The position numbers were made by a program, and so were the translations under genes. Below are positions 15,377 to 24,149 of a stretch of 46,931 bases of DNA, piece by piece. The DNA lies in NCBI GenBank assembly GCA_002782005.1, contig PFGT01000011.1, positions 1 to 46,931 of the forward strand, written 5' to 3'. Every line of letters begins with the position of its first letter. Position 1 is the first letter of the stretch. The notes under the pieces were generated by a model. The model was not told the origin of the DNA. It ran no database searches and saw nothing but the letters and a program-made list of their open reading frames with translations. The stretch comes from Hydrogenophilales bacterium CG12_big_fil_rev_8_21_14_0_65_61_21. GTDB lineage: Bacteria; Pseudomonadota; Gammaproteobacteria; Burkholderiales; Thiobacillaceae.

Positions 15377-15951
15377 CAGCCGCCGAATAAACGCTTGATG
15401 TCCACGTCGCGTTTTTCTTCGGCATCGAAGCTCAACATCTGCGCCCGGCGGAAGCTGAACATGCCGGCGACGATAGAGTCGGGAAACTGTTCGATGCGCA
15501 CGTTATTGATGTTGACGCTGGCGTTGTAGAGCTCGCGCCGATCGGCAATGGCGTCCTCCAGCGTGCTGATACGGCGCAAGAGTTGCATGAATTGCTGGTT
15601 GGCCTTGAGGTCCGGATAGGCCTCGACTACCGCGAACAATTGGCCCAGGCCGCTACGCAACGCCGTCTCGGCCGCGCCCAGCGCCTGGATGTCGCCGCTT
15701 TCCCGCGCCCGATGGACCTGGCCGCGCGCCTCGGTCACCCGCTCCAGCGTGGCCTGTTCGAATTCCTTGTATTGCCGGCAGGTCTCCACCAGCTTGGGCA
15801 GCTCGTCGTGGCGTTGCTTGAGCAGCACGTCGATGTTGGCCCAAGCCATGCCGACGTTGTATTTGATCTGGATCAGGGCGTTGTATACCGTGATGCCGTA
15901 GATTGCGATCAGTAGCAGCAACCCCAAAACGATAACGATGAGCGCCAGCAT
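15376..15951 (-). CDS. LemA family protein
   Basis: From the ATG at 15949-15951, preceded by GAGGGGGAAATC, the protein has 191 residues. An N-terminal membrane helix (about 2-20) is followed by YNALIQIKYNVGMAWANIDV and the helical LLKQRHDELPKLVETC that define LemA. The rest is a helical bundle ending in FSFRRAQMLSFDAEEKRDVD. It is membrane-anchored with the bulk of the protein outside the bilayer. The adjoining GIDE-domain gene is its usual partner. The biochemical role of LemA is not established. Confidence 0.9.
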   Translation of the reverse strand: MLALIVIVLGLLLLIAIYGITVYNALIQIKYNVGMAWANIDVLLKQRHDELPKLVETCRQYKEFEQATLERVTEARGQVHRARESGDIQALGAAETALRSGLGQLFAVVEAYPDLKANQQFMQLLRRISTLEDAIADRRELYNASVNINNVRIEQFPDSIVAGMFSFRRAQMLSFDAEEKRDVDIKRLFGG

Positions 15952-16037
15952 GATTTCCCCCTCTTGGGCTGGATGGTTTTGGCCGATCATAGTGGAAACG
16001 GTCTGGTATGGCGATCCCGAAGAAATGACGGTGTCCG

Positions 16038-16066
16038 TTGAAGGCCGCGCTGTGCCTACCTATACT
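16038..16066 (+). promoter_or_regulatory. sigma-70 promoter of the EF-G-like gene
   Basis: TTGAAG (16038-16043), a 17-base spacer and TATACT (16061-16066) lie 39 bases before the ATG at 16106. Both hexamers are close to consensus and the spacing is ideal. Confidence 0.7.
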
Positions 16067-16105
16067 GGGCGGATACCCGGTTTCTCAGTCCATCAGGAAT
16101 AGAAA

Positions 16106-18151
16106 ATGGCCAACTACGACATCGAACACATCCGCACCCTCGCCCTGGTCGGTCACGGAGGCGCCGGCAAGACCAGCCTCATCGAGGCGCTGTTAGCCAA
16201 GAGCGGCGCCATCACCGCGCCGGGCAGCGTCGACAAGGGCGACACCGTGTGCGATTACGATCCGCTGGAGAAGGCGCACCGACACTCGATGAAACTGGCT
16301 GTGGCCCATCTCGATCACGCCGGAACCCGCGTCCATCTGCTCGATACGCCGGGCTACCCGGACTTCATGGGTCAGGCCATGTGCGCCCTGGATGCGGTAG
16401 AAACGGTGGCCGTGGTAATCGATGCTCAGAAGGGCATCGAACTCACCGCCAGCCGCATGATGCACTGGGCCCAGACCCGCAACCTGGACCGCATGATCGT
16501 AGTCAACAAGATTGACGCGCCAGGCCTCGATTTGCCGGGTTTGCTGGCGAATATTCGGGCTGCGTTCGGGCGCGAATGCCTACCCATCAACCTGCCGTCG
16601 GCGGGCGGCGCCGATGTCGTGGACTGCTTCTTCACCCCGAGTGGCACGGCCGATTTTTCGTCCGTGGCCGAGGCCCATCAAGCCCTGGTCGATCAGGTGG
16701 TGGAGATGGATGAGGACCTGATGGCCGTCTATCTTGAGCAGGGTGAGGTGCGCCCGGAGCAACTGCACGCGCCCTTCGAGCAGGCCCTACGCGAAGGCCA
16801 TCTGGTGCCGGTCTGTTTCGTCTCGGCCCAGACCGGGGCCGGGGTTGCGGCGTTCCTGGACATCATGGTCAAGCTGCTACCCAATCCGGCCGAGGGTAAT
16901 CGGCCGATGTTCGTGCGCGGCGAGGGCGAGGCGGCCGAACCCTTCCGCTCCGAGCCGGACCCGGACAAACATGTCATCGGCCACGTATTCAAGGTGGAGA
17001 TCGACCCCTATGTCGGCAAGATAGGGGTATTCCGGGTTCATCAAGGCGTGGTTTCGCCCGGCAGCCAGCTTTATATCGGCGACTCACGCAAGCCCTTCAA
17101 GGTGAGCCATTTGTTCATGCTCCAGGGCAAGCAATTGACCGAGGTGGAGGCCTGCGGACCCGGCGACATCTGCGCCGTCAGCAAGATCGACGACCTTGAT
17201 TTCGATGCCGTGCTGCACGACGCCCCCGACGACGACCACATCCATATGGAGCCGCTCGATTTTCCCTATGCGGTATTCGGCCTGGCGGTGCGCGCCAGGA
17301 AACAGTCCGATGCCTCCAAACTGACCGAGGTGCTGCACAAGCTGGCGGCCGAGGACCTGGGCCTGCATGTCGAGCACGACGCCACCACCCACGAAATCGT
17401 CATTCGCGGTCTGGGCGAGCTGCACCTGGCCAATGTCCTGGAGAAGATGCGCGAGCAGTTTCACCTCGACGTGGACAGCCATCCGCCGGCCATTCCCTAT
17501 CGCGAGACCATCCTGACCCCGGCCGAGGGCCATCATCGGCACAAGAAGCAGTCCGGCGGCGCCGGCCAGTTCGGCGAGGTCTACCTGCGAGTCGAGCCTA
17601 TGGCCCGGGGCCAGGGTTTCGAGTTCATCGACGCGGTCAAGGGCGGCGTGATCCCCGGCGCCTTCATCCCGGCAGTGGAGAAAGGCGTGCGCCAGGCCAT
17701 GAACCTGGGCGCGGTGGCCGGCTTCCCGCTGCAAGATGTGAGGGTCACCGTCTACGACGGCAAGAATCACCCGGTCGATGGCAAAGAAGTCGCCTTCGTC
17801 GCGGCCGGCAAGAAGGCCTTCCTGGAGGCCATGAGCAAGGCCAGGCCCATTGTCCTGGAGCCTATCGTCAACATCGAGCTGACCATACCCGAGAGCCACT
17901 TCGGCGACGTCAGCGGCGAGATGTCCGGCCGGCGCGGCCAGATTACCGGCAGCCAGGCTGGACGCGGCGGTATGATGGTCATCGGCGGCCAGGCGCCGCT
18001 GGCCGAGTTGGACAACTTCCAGCAGCGCCTAAAGGCGCTGACCGGCGGCCAGGGTTCCTACACCCTGGAGATGTCGCACTACCAACAGGTGCCGGTCGAT
18101 GTCCAGCAACAACTGGCGGCCGGGTTCAGACCACATCCAGACGAAGACTGA
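16106..18151 (+). CDS. elongation factor G-like protein (FusA2 type)
   Basis: A 681-residue translational GTPase with P-loop GHGGAGKTSL (residues 17-26), DTPGYPDF as G3 and NKID as G4. A domain II-like segment follows (about 290-380), then EF-G domains III-V, with FGEVYLRVEP and GFPLQDVRVTVYDG in the C-terminal half. It is shorter than canonical EF-G and has the divergent sequence of the FusA2/EF-G-like paralogues found beside a housekeeping fusA elsewhere on the chromosome. It stands alone, with its own strong promoter and no str-operon genes. The role of these paralogues (stress or recycling variants) is not settled. Confidence 0.85.
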   Translation: MANYDIEHIRTLALVGHGGAGKTSLIEALLAKSGAITAPGSVDKGDTVCDYDPLEKAHRHSMKLAVAHLDHAGTRVHLLDTPGYPDFMGQAMCALDAVETVAVVIDAQKGIELTASRMMHWAQTRNLDRMIVVNKIDAPGLDLPGLLANIRAAFGRECLPINLPSAGGADVVDCFFTPSGTADFSSVAEAHQALVDQVVEMDEDLMAVYLEQGEVRPEQLHAPFEQALREGHLVPVCFVSAQTGAGVAAFLDIMVKLLPNPAEGNRPMFVRGEGEAAEPFRSEPDPDKHVIGHVFKVEIDPYVGKIGVFRVHQGVVSPGSQLYIGDSRKPFKVSHLFMLQGKQLTEVEACGPGDICAVSKIDDLDFDAVLHDAPDDDHIHMEPLDFPYAVFGLAVRARKQSDASKLTEVLHKLAAEDLGLHVEHDATTHEIVIRGLGELHLANVLEKMREQFHLDVDSHPPAIPYRETILTPAEGHHRHKKQSGGAGQFGEVYLRVEPMARGQGFEFIDAVKGGVIPGAFIPAVEKGVRQAMNLGAVAGFPLQDVRVTVYDGKNHPVDGKEVAFVAAGKKAFLEAMSKARPIVLEPIVNIELTIPESHFGDVSGEMSGRRGQITGSQAGRGGMMVIGGQAPLAELDNFQQRLKALTGGQGSYTLEMSHYQQVPVDVQQQLAAGFRPHPDED

Positions 18152-18223
18152 AAAAAACCGTCATACCTAGCAAGTAACGCCATCCTCGAATGCTTTCGTC
18201 TGGGACGGGTTCCAGCCACTGGC

Positions 18224-18646
18224 TCAGAACGTGGCTTCATGCACCTCCGGCATCCCGTCGGCCACCCAACGGGCATAGCCGCCGTCCAGGTCGAGCACGT
18301 TCTTGAAGCCCATCATTTGCAACACCGCCACGGCCATGGCCGAGCGGCCGCTGGTGGCGCAGTAAACGACCACTTGGCGGTTACGGGCATTGCACAGTTC
18401 GGGCAGGTGCTTCGGATAGGCCGGGTCGGCGGCGGCCTCGATGATGCCGCGTGGCACCAGGTAAGCGCCCCGGATGTGGCCGGCCTCATATTCACCGTGT
18501 TCGCGCACGTCAATCAGCAGCAGGTCTTCCTTGGCGCTGAGCTTGTTCAGCAGTGTCTTCGGGTCGATTCCCTTGACGCAGGACTTGGCGGCGCGGACGA
18601 AGTCCATCAGACTCATGGGGTGCTGGGGGTGGAAGGTGTTGTACAT
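18224..18646 (-). CDS. single-domain rhodanese
   Basis: A 140-residue protein from the ATG at 18644-18646, which has AGGAG nine bases upstream. A 15-codon upstream extension is not supported. A short helical N-terminal part (MSLMDFVRAAKSCVKGID) leads into one rhodanese domain with LLLIDVREHGEYEAGHIRGA and the active-site loop CATSGRS. No signal peptide is seen, so it should act in the cytoplasm as a persulfide carrier or thiosulfate sulfurtransferase. It faces the convergent EF-G-like gene and is divergent from nfeD. The 110-bp gap to nfeD holds AT-rich promoter-like DNA. Confidence 0.88.
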   Translation of the reverse strand: MYNTFHPQHPMSLMDFVRAAKSCVKGIDPKTLLNKLSAKEDLLLIDVREHGEYEAGHIRGAYLVPRGIIEAAADPAYPKHLPELCNARNRQVVVYCATSGRSAMAVAVLQMMGFKNVLDLDGGYARWVADGMPEVHEATF

Positions 18647-18756
18647 TGGCCGGACTCCTAAGGTTATTGAATCGGTAATCGAAAATATCACATTGCGCGA
18701 TTATTCTGTCTCGTTAACATGATGGGCAGGTGTTGAAACACGGTTGAGAGAGCGAG

Positions 18757-19200
18757 ATGGAACTGGCTTGGTGGCATTGGATGGTGTTGGGCATGACCCT
18801 GGTGGCGCTGGAGATGCTGGTCACCACGTTTTTCCTGATCTGGTTTGGCATGGCCGCCCTGCTGGTCGGCGTGCTGATGCTATTTGCGGCGCCGGACTTT
18901 GCGACTCAGATGGTGCTGTGGGCGATATTGTCGGTGGCCATGACCGGCGCCTGGCTGAAATTCTTCAAGAATCCGGATCGCACCCGGCTAGGTCAGGCCA
19001 AGGAAGGGGTCAAGGGCCTTAGTGGCCTGATGACCAAACCGGTGACCGAAACCAATGCCGGCGAGATGATGTTCCAGCGCCCGGTGCTGGGCGCCGACCG
19101 TTGGCCCGTGGTGGCCGATGAACCGATTGCCGCCGGCGAGCGGGCGCGAGTGGTCGATGTCCTTGGCCAAACTTTGAAAGTTGAAAAGATAGGAGGTTGA
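18757..19200 (+). CDS. NfeD family membrane protein
   Basis: A 147-residue protein with two or three N-terminal membrane helices (about 7-66, MVLGMTLVALEMLVTTFFLI) followed by a C-terminal OB-fold domain with PVLGADRWPVVADEPIAAGE and a VVDVLGQTLKVEK strand. This is the short NfeD form that pairs with a stomatin-like protein. The stomatin gene begins three bases after its stop, confirming the pair. Such pairs organise membrane microdomains; no direct substrate is known. Confidence 0.88.
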   Translation: MELAWWHWMVLGMTLVALEMLVTTFFLIWFGMAALLVGVLMLFAAPDFATQMVLWAILSVAMTGAWLKFFKNPDRTRLGQAKEGVKGLSGLMTKPVTETNAGEMMFQRPVLGADRWPVVADEPIAAGERARVVDVLGQTLKVEKIGG

Positions 19201-19202
19201 TT

Positions 19203-20054
19203 ATGGGTGGCCAGATCGTTTCCCTGGTGTTGATAGGTTTCCTGTTCCTGACCCTATGGAAGGGCGTGCGCATCGTCCCGCAGGGCGAAGAGTGGGTGGT
19301 CGAGCGGCTGGGCAAGTACCGGGATACGCTGTTGCCGGGCCTGCACATCCTGGTGCCTTACATCGATGACGTGTCCTACAAGGTCACCACCAAGGACCTG
19401 ATCCTGGACATCCCACAGCAAGAGGTCATTACCCGCGACAATGCGGTGCTGGTCACCAACGCCATCGCCTTCGTCAAGGTCACCGACACCCAGAGCGCGG
19501 TCTATGGCGTCACCAATTTTCAGCTCGGGGTGACCAACCTGGTGCAGACCACCTTGCGGGCGATCATCGGCGACATGGACCTCGACCAGGCCCTGTCCAG
19601 CCGCGACCATATCAAGGCCAGACTGAAGACCTCCATTGCGGATGAGGTCGCCGATTGGGGGCTGACCCTCAAGTCGGTTGAAATCCAGGACATTTCACCG
19701 TCGGCAACGATGCAGAAATCGATGGAATTGCAGGCCGCTGCCGAGCGCGAGAGGAAGGCGACGGTCACCCGCGCGGAGGGCGATAAACAGGCCGCCATCC
19801 TGGAGGCCGAGGCGCGGCTGGAATCGGCCAGGCGCGATGCCGAGGCCCAGGTGCTGCTGGCCGATGCCTCGGCCGAGGCCATCCGGCGCATCGCCGCCGC
19901 CATCCCTGACCGGGAGCTGCCGGCCATGTACATGCTCGGGGAAAAGTACATTACGGCGTTGAAGGCGATGGCGTCTTCCAGCGGCAGCAAGACCGTCATG
20001 TTGCCGGGCGATCTGGTCAAGAGCATCGAGGGGCTGCTGAGCCGGCGCGCCTGA
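19203..20054 (+). CDS. stomatin/SPFH-family membrane protein (QmcA-like)
   Basis: A 283-residue protein starting at the ATG at 19203, six bases after a perfect AGGAGG. A TTG two codons earlier lies too close to that SD. One N-terminal membrane helix is followed by the SPFH/PHB domain (GEEWVVERLGKYRDTLLPGL) and then a long Ala/Glu/Arg coiled coil from about 175 to 235. The nfeD-stomatin gene order is widespread, and the protein should form large ring or cage oligomers at the inner membrane, sometimes with proteases. Confidence 0.9.
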   Translation: MGGQIVSLVLIGFLFLTLWKGVRIVPQGEEWVVERLGKYRDTLLPGLHILVPYIDDVSYKVTTKDLILDIPQQEVITRDNAVLVTNAIAFVKVTDTQSAVYGVTNFQLGVTNLVQTTLRAIIGDMDLDQALSSRDHIKARLKTSIADEVADWGLTLKSVEIQDISPSATMQKSMELQAAAERERKATVTRAEGDKQAAILEAEARLESARRDAEAQVLLADASAEAIRRIAAAIPDRELPAMYMLGEKYITALKAMASSSGSKTVMLPGDLVKSIEGLLSRRA

Positions 20055-20101
20055 TTTTCGGCACATGTTAAAATGGCCTTGCGCACAGTTAAACCTTTTT
20101 C

Positions 20102-20128
20102 TAAAGTATCAAGCATAACTGTCGATAA
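20102..20128 (+). promoter_or_regulatory. sigma-28 (FliA)-like promoter
   Basis: TAAAGTAT (20102-20109), 11 bases, then GTCGATAA (20121-20128). This matches the FliA consensus TAAAGTTT-N11-GCCGATAA at 14 of 16 positions with exact spacing. It lies 38 bases before the GTG of the PBP7-like gene. Confidence 0.5.
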
Positions 20129-20166
20129 TGTCGGTGTTAATGAAGCGGGTTTAACTGGAGTTTCTA

Positions 20167-21291
20167 GTGCGAAAGTGGCTGCTCATACTGTTATCCGTTG
20201 TGCTCGCCACGGCCATGCCATCGGTCGAGGCAGCCGGCAAGAAACACAGCAAGGCGGGCGTGTCCACACAAGCTGCCAAGGCAACCAAATCGACCGCCGC
20301 CTCCAAACACCGCAAACAGGCCCACAAACAACATAGCAAGCAGGCAACCAAGGTCCATAAACGCTTGGCTCGCCACGGTCATCGCCATCATGGCGCCACG
20401 GTCCATGCCGCCGTCCCGGCCGTTGTACAGGCCAGCGGCAATGCGCTGAAGCCAAGTCAGAGCGTCGTGCAAGAGACCCCGGCCGGGACCAACCTGGGCC
20501 TTCGCTCCGCCGCCGCGCTGGTGGTGGACCAGAAAACCGGTGAGGCGCTCTATGCCAAGAACGCCGACGTGCAGACCCCCATTGCCTCGATCACCAAGTT
20601 GATGACCTCGCTGGTCGTACTGGATAAAGGCCAGTCCCTATCCGAGCGGATCACCGTCAGCGACGCGGATGTGGATCGCCTCAAGAGCACCCATTCCCGC
20701 CTGCCGGTTGGCGCGACGCTGACCCGAGGTGAATTGATGAATCTGGCGCTCATCGCCTCGGAAAACCGCGCGGCGGCGGCCTTGGCGCGTTCCTATCCGG
20801 GCGGCGCCGAGGCCTGCATCAAGGCCATGAACCGCAAGGCAACCGAATTGGCCATGACCAGCACCCATTATGTTGATGGCACCGGTCTGAGTAGCGGCAA
20901 CCGCTCCACCGCCGCAGATTTGGCGAAGCTGGTTAATGTGGCGTCCGGAAACCCGACCATCCGCCAGATCACCAGCACCGGCGAGTACGGCATCGATCTG
21001 CCCGGTTACCGAACCGTGCGCGTGCGGCAGCATGGCAAGACCCGTCGAGTTTCCCGCGAGGTGGAGCGACGGGTAGCCTTTCACAACACCAATGTGCTGA
21101 CCCGTGACCCGGATTGGGAAATCGGCCTGTCCAAGACCGGCTTCATCAACGAAGCTGGCCATTGTCTGGTGATGCAGACCAGGATCGCCGACCGCAAGGT
21201 CATCATGGTGTTGCTCGACTCCGAAGGCAAGATGACGCGGATCGGCGATGCCAACCGGGTCCGCCGCTGGCTGCAAGGTGAGGCCGGCTGA
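20167..21291 (+). CDS. pbpG: penicillin-binding protein 7-type D,D-endopeptidase/carboxypeptidase
   Basis: A 374-residue periplasmic serine peptidase of the S11 family. The signal peptide spans 1-22, and all three motifs are present: S141-I-T-K144, S198-E-N200 and K323-T-G325. It cuts D-Ala cross-links or tails in peptidoglycan. The GTG start has GGAG eight bases upstream. Residues 24-80 form an unusual Lys/His/Ala-rich linker with repeated KHSK, KHRK, HKQHSK and HGHRHHG, strongly basic and about 50 residues long. It may tether the enzyme to anionic envelope polymers or bind metal. No gene neighbour shares the pathway. A sigma-28-like promoter sits upstream. Confidence 0.87.
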   Translation: MRKWLLILLSVVLATAMPSVEAAGKKHSKAGVSTQAAKATKSTAASKHRKQAHKQHSKQATKVHKRLARHGHRHHGATVHAAVPAVVQASGNALKPSQSVVQETPAGTNLGLRSAAALVVDQKTGEALYAKNADVQTPIASITKLMTSLVVLDKGQSLSERITVSDADVDRLKSTHSRLPVGATLTRGELMNLALIASENRAAAALARSYPGGAEACIKAMNRKATELAMTSTHYVDGTGLSSGNRSTAADLAKLVNVASGNPTIRQITSTGEYGIDLPGYRTVRVRQHGKTRRVSREVERRVAFHNTNVLTRDPDWEIGLSKTGFINEAGHCLVMQTRIADRKVIMVLLDSEGKMTRIGDANRVRRWLQGEAG

Positions 21292-21415
21292 ACGTTCGGC
21301 CGGTTGGCGCGGGCGGTGTTCGAGCCCGATCACAAATTTACCAAATAGTAAGACGTTGCGCTTTGCCGGATACGGTTTTGTCGGTATCCTCCGTTGCCTG
21401 ACGAAAACCGAAGTT

Positions 21416-22069
21416 ATGTCCGATACCCCTTATCTTTCTGTCCATGAACTTGCCTGCGCCCGCGGCGAGCGGACGCTATTCTCCACCATGAATTTCCAGC
21501 TCGGGACCGGCCAGTTGCTGCTGGTGCAGGGTGGTAACGGCCGGGGCAAGACCAGCCTGCTCCGCTTGCTGTGCGGTCTGGCCCAGCCGCTGGCGGGCGA
21601 AGTGCGCTGGCGCGGTCAAGCGATCGGCCCAGCGCGCGAGGAATACCATCGAAACATGGCCTATATCGGCCATGTCAACGGCATCAAGGACGACCTGACG
21701 CCGATGGAGAATCTCCGGCTGAGCGCCGCCCTGGCGGGCCGCGATCTGGACGAGGCGACGGCCACGCAGTCGCTGGTCAAACTGGGCCTGGAACGCTGCC
21801 TCGACCTGCCGGCGCGGGTTTTGTCCTTCGGTCAACGTCGGCGCGTGACCCTGGCTGGACTAATGACCGCCGGCGCGCTGCTCTGGATACTGGACGAGCC
21901 GCTGACTGGTCTGGATATCCATGGCGTCGCCCTGGTGGAAGGGTTGCTGCGCGATCACGTAACCGGTGGCGGCATGGTGGTGATGACTACCCATCAGCCG
22001 CTTTCGCTCGACGGCGTGGCCACCGTGCCGTTGCAAGTCGGTCCGCTGCTTCAACCCGACGAGGTCTGA
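21416..22069 (+). CDS. ccmA: haem exporter ATPase CcmA
   Basis: A 217-residue ABC ATPase from the ATG at 21416; a longer open frame upstream is not supported. The Walker A loop is GGNGRGKTS (39-47). The signature reads LSFGQRRRV, with Phe in place of the usual Ala, and Walker B is LLWILDEPLTG. With CcmB and CcmC it forms the ABC complex that releases holo-CcmE for cytochrome c maturation. It is the first gene of an eight-gene operon. The 124-bp gap after pbpG holds a GGATAC/GTATCC inverted repeat near 21368-21389, which could be a weak terminator or leader hairpin. Confidence 0.93.
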   Translation: MSDTPYLSVHELACARGERTLFSTMNFQLGTGQLLLVQGGNGRGKTSLLRLLCGLAQPLAGEVRWRGQAIGPAREEYHRNMAYIGHVNGIKDDLTPMENLRLSAALAGRDLDEATATQSLVKLGLERCLDLPARVLSFGQRRRVTLAGLMTAGALLWILDEPLTGLDIHGVALVEGLLRDHVTGGGMVVMTTHQPLSLDGVATVPLQVGPLLQPDEV

Positions 22070-22075
22070 GCCGTC

Positions 22076-22744
22076 ATGTTGCACTTCCTGCTCACCGTCA
22101 TCCGCCGCGATCTACTGCTGGCCGCTCGACGCAAAGGCGACTGGCTGACGTCGCAATTCTTTTTCATCATGGTGGTGAGTATGTTCCCGCTGGGCATCGG
22201 CCCGGAACCGGAAATGCTGCGCCGAGTGGCGCCGGGCGTGATGTGGGTGGCCGCGCTGCTGGCCTCGCTGCTGTCGCTGTCTCGCTTGTTTGCCGAGGAT
22301 TACCGCGACGGCAGCCTGGAGCAGATGCTGCTGTCGCCCGAACCGCCAGTGCTGCTAGCGCTGGGCAAGGCCCTGGCGCATTGGCTGATCTACGGTATTC
22401 CGCTGCTGCTGATTGCGCCGGTGCTGGGCCTCCAGTTTGGTTTGCCGGCCGATGTTATCGGTGTGCTGATGCTGTCTCTGCTGATCGGCACGCCGGTGCT
22501 TTCGTTGCTTGGCGGCGTCGGCGCGGCATTGACTTTGGGCCTGCGCGGCGGAGGGGTATTGTTGACGTTGTTGATCCTTCCCTTGTATGTTCCGGCCTTG
22601 ATCTTCGGCGCTGGCGCGGTGGACTCCGCCTTGGCCGGTTTGGGGCCGGAAGCCAATTTGTCGTTGCTGGCCGCCTTCGCTGTGTTGACCTTGATGGTGG
22701 CGCCTTGGGTGGCCGCCTCCGCCTTGAAAATTTCGATCGAGTGA
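22076..22744 (+). CDS. ccmB: haem exporter membrane subunit CcmB
   Basis: A 222-residue, six-helix membrane protein. RRDLLLAARRKGDWL at the N-terminus and FAEDYRDGSLEQMLLSPEP near residue 75 are hallmarks of CcmB. It works with CcmA and CcmC in system I cytochrome c biogenesis at the inner membrane. It starts six bases after the ccmA stop and ends three before ccmC. Confidence 0.94.
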   Translation: MLHFLLTVIRRDLLLAARRKGDWLTSQFFFIMVVSMFPLGIGPEPEMLRRVAPGVMWVAALLASLLSLSRLFAEDYRDGSLEQMLLSPEPPVLLALGKALAHWLIYGIPLLLIAPVLGLQFGLPADVIGVLMLSLLIGTPVLSLLGGVGAALTLGLRGGGVLLTLLILPLYVPALIFGAGAVDSALAGLGPEANLSLLAAFAVLTLMVAPWVAASALKISIE

Positions 22745-22747
22745 ATT

Positions 22748-23485
22748 ATGGCTTTCTCAATCTATAAATACGCCTCGCCCATGACCTTCTATGGTCTGGC
22801 CGGCAAGCTGATTCCATGGTTCGCCTGGGGCGCAGGCATCCTGACCGTGCTGGGGCTATACATCGCCTTTTTCATGGCGCCCACCGATTTTCAGCAAGGC
22901 GAGGCCTATCGGGTCATCTTCATCCATGTGCCCGCCGCCTGGATGTCGATGTTCATCTACATCATCATGGCCTTCTGGTCGGCCGTCGGCCTGGCCTGGA
23001 ATACCCGGCTGTCGTTCATGATGTCGCGGGCCTTGGCGCCCACCGGCGCGGTGTTCGCCTTTCTGTCGCTGTGGACCGGCGCATTGTGGGGCAAACCTAT
23101 GTGGGGCGCGTGGTGGGTGTGGGATGCTCGACTGACGTCGTCACTGATTCTATTTTTCCTGTATGTCGGCATCATGGCCCTATGGTCGGCCATCGACGAC
23201 CGCCGGCGCAGCGATAGGGCCGGGGCCTTGCTGATCCTGGTTGGCGCAATCAATGTGCCGATCATCTATTTCTCGGTGAAATGGTGGAACACCCTGCACC
23301 AAGGGGCATCGGTCAGCCTGATGAAGTCGCCCTCGATGGCCAGCATCATGCTGATCGGTATGCTGGTACTGGCCATTGCCGCCTGGTTCTATGCCATCGC
23401 CACCGCCTTAACCCGGGTGCGCGGCATCATCCTGGAGCGGGAGCGGCAGACCGAGTGGGTCAAAGAATTGTTGGAGAAAATCTGA
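22748..23485 (+). CDS. ccmC: haem handling protein CcmC
   Basis: A 245-residue membrane protein with six helices and the tryptophan-rich WWD motif ([20 protein letters not shown], residues 115-134) flanked by conserved His residues ([18 protein letters not shown]). It loads haem onto CcmE. Its stop overlaps the ccmD ATG by one base. Confidence 0.94.
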   Translation: MAFSIYKYASPMTFYGLAGKLIPWFAWGAGILTVLGLYIAFFMAPTDFQQGEAYRVIFIHVPAAWMSMFIYIIMAFWSAVGLAWNTRLSFMMSRALAPTGAVFAFLSLWTGALWGKPMWGAWWVWDARLTSSLILFFLYVGIMALWSAIDDRRRSDRAGALLILVGAINVPIIYFSVKWWNTLHQGASVSLMKSPSMASIMLIGMLVLAIAAWFYAIATALTRVRGIILERERQTEWVKELLEKI

Positions 23486-23658
23486 TGCAGTGGGCGAGCT
23501 GGAGCGCATTCTGGGATATGGGTGGTTATGGCCTGTATGTGTGGGGTTCCTATGGGGCTTTGTTTTTTCTCATCCTGGCGGAAACGTTTTTCTTGGTACG
23601 CGGTCGGAAACGGACATTGCAGCGAATTCGCCGCATGAAGAACTGGGAACAACAATGA
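23485..23658 (+). CDS. ccmD: haem exporter small subunit CcmD
   Basis: A 57-residue protein from the ATG at 23485: a short N-terminal segment [20 protein letters not shown], one membrane helix ([16 protein letters not shown]) and a basic C-terminal tail ([15 protein letters not shown]). That is the usual CcmD plan. It assists release of holo-CcmE from CcmABC. It overlaps ccmC by one base and ccmE by four. Confidence 0.88.
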   Translation: MQWASWSAFWDMGGYGLYVWGSYGALFFLILAETFFLVRGRKRTLQRIRRMKNWEQQ

Positions 23659-24110
23659 AGTCACGCAACAAGAAACTACTGGCCATCGGCCTGGCGGTGG
23701 TCGGTCTGGCCATCGTCGCCGCTCTGGTGCTCAACGCCTTCCGCAACAACCTGGTGTTCTTCTTTACGCCGACCCAGGTAGCCAATGGCGAGGCGCCCAA
23801 GGACAGGGCCTTCCGAATTGGCGGTCTAGTCGTGGCCGGCACGATCAAGCGCTCGGCCGATGGCATGAACGCAACCTTTGTCGTCACCGATACCGCCAAG
23901 ACCATGCCGGTCATCTACAGCGTCAAGGACAACGGCCCGTTGCCCGACCTGTTCAAGGAAGGCAAGGGCATGGTGGCCGAAGGCAAGCTGGGCGCAAACG
24001 GTGTTTTCGCCGCGACCCAAGTACTGGCCAAACACGACGAGAATTACATGCCGCCCGAAGCCGCCAGCGCCATCGCTCAGGCGCAGAAGGCCCAGACACT
24101 GGTCAAATAA
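23655..24110 (+). CDS. ccmE: periplasmic haem chaperone CcmE
   Basis: A 151-residue protein with a basic N-terminus, one membrane anchor (about 8-27) and an OB-fold domain. The haem-binding motif is KHDENYMP, with H127 as the covalent haem ligand and Y131 conserved. It receives haem from CcmC and passes it to CcmF/H. The ATG overlaps the ccmD stop. Confidence 0.94.
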   Translation: MKSRNKKLLAIGLAVVGLAIVAALVLNAFRNNLVFFFTPTQVANGEAPKDRAFRIGGLVVAGTIKRSADGMNATFVVTDTAKTMPVIYSVKDNGPLPDLFKEGKGMVAEGKLGANGVFAATQVLAKHDENYMPPEAASAIAQAQKAQTLVK

Positions 24111-24149
24111 TTGCGTGGCAAATATCCGCCACGGTAGAGGAGAAATCCA

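Noticed and set aside
20198-20472. Several overlapping frames in the PBP7 linker region
   Set aside because: Low-complexity Lys/His codons avoid stops in all frames; only the frame with signal peptide and SxxK is real.
21571-22767. 398-codon plus-strand frame across ccmA/ccmB
   Set aside because: Out-of-frame shadow rich in Arg; both ccm genes are unmistakable in the other frame.
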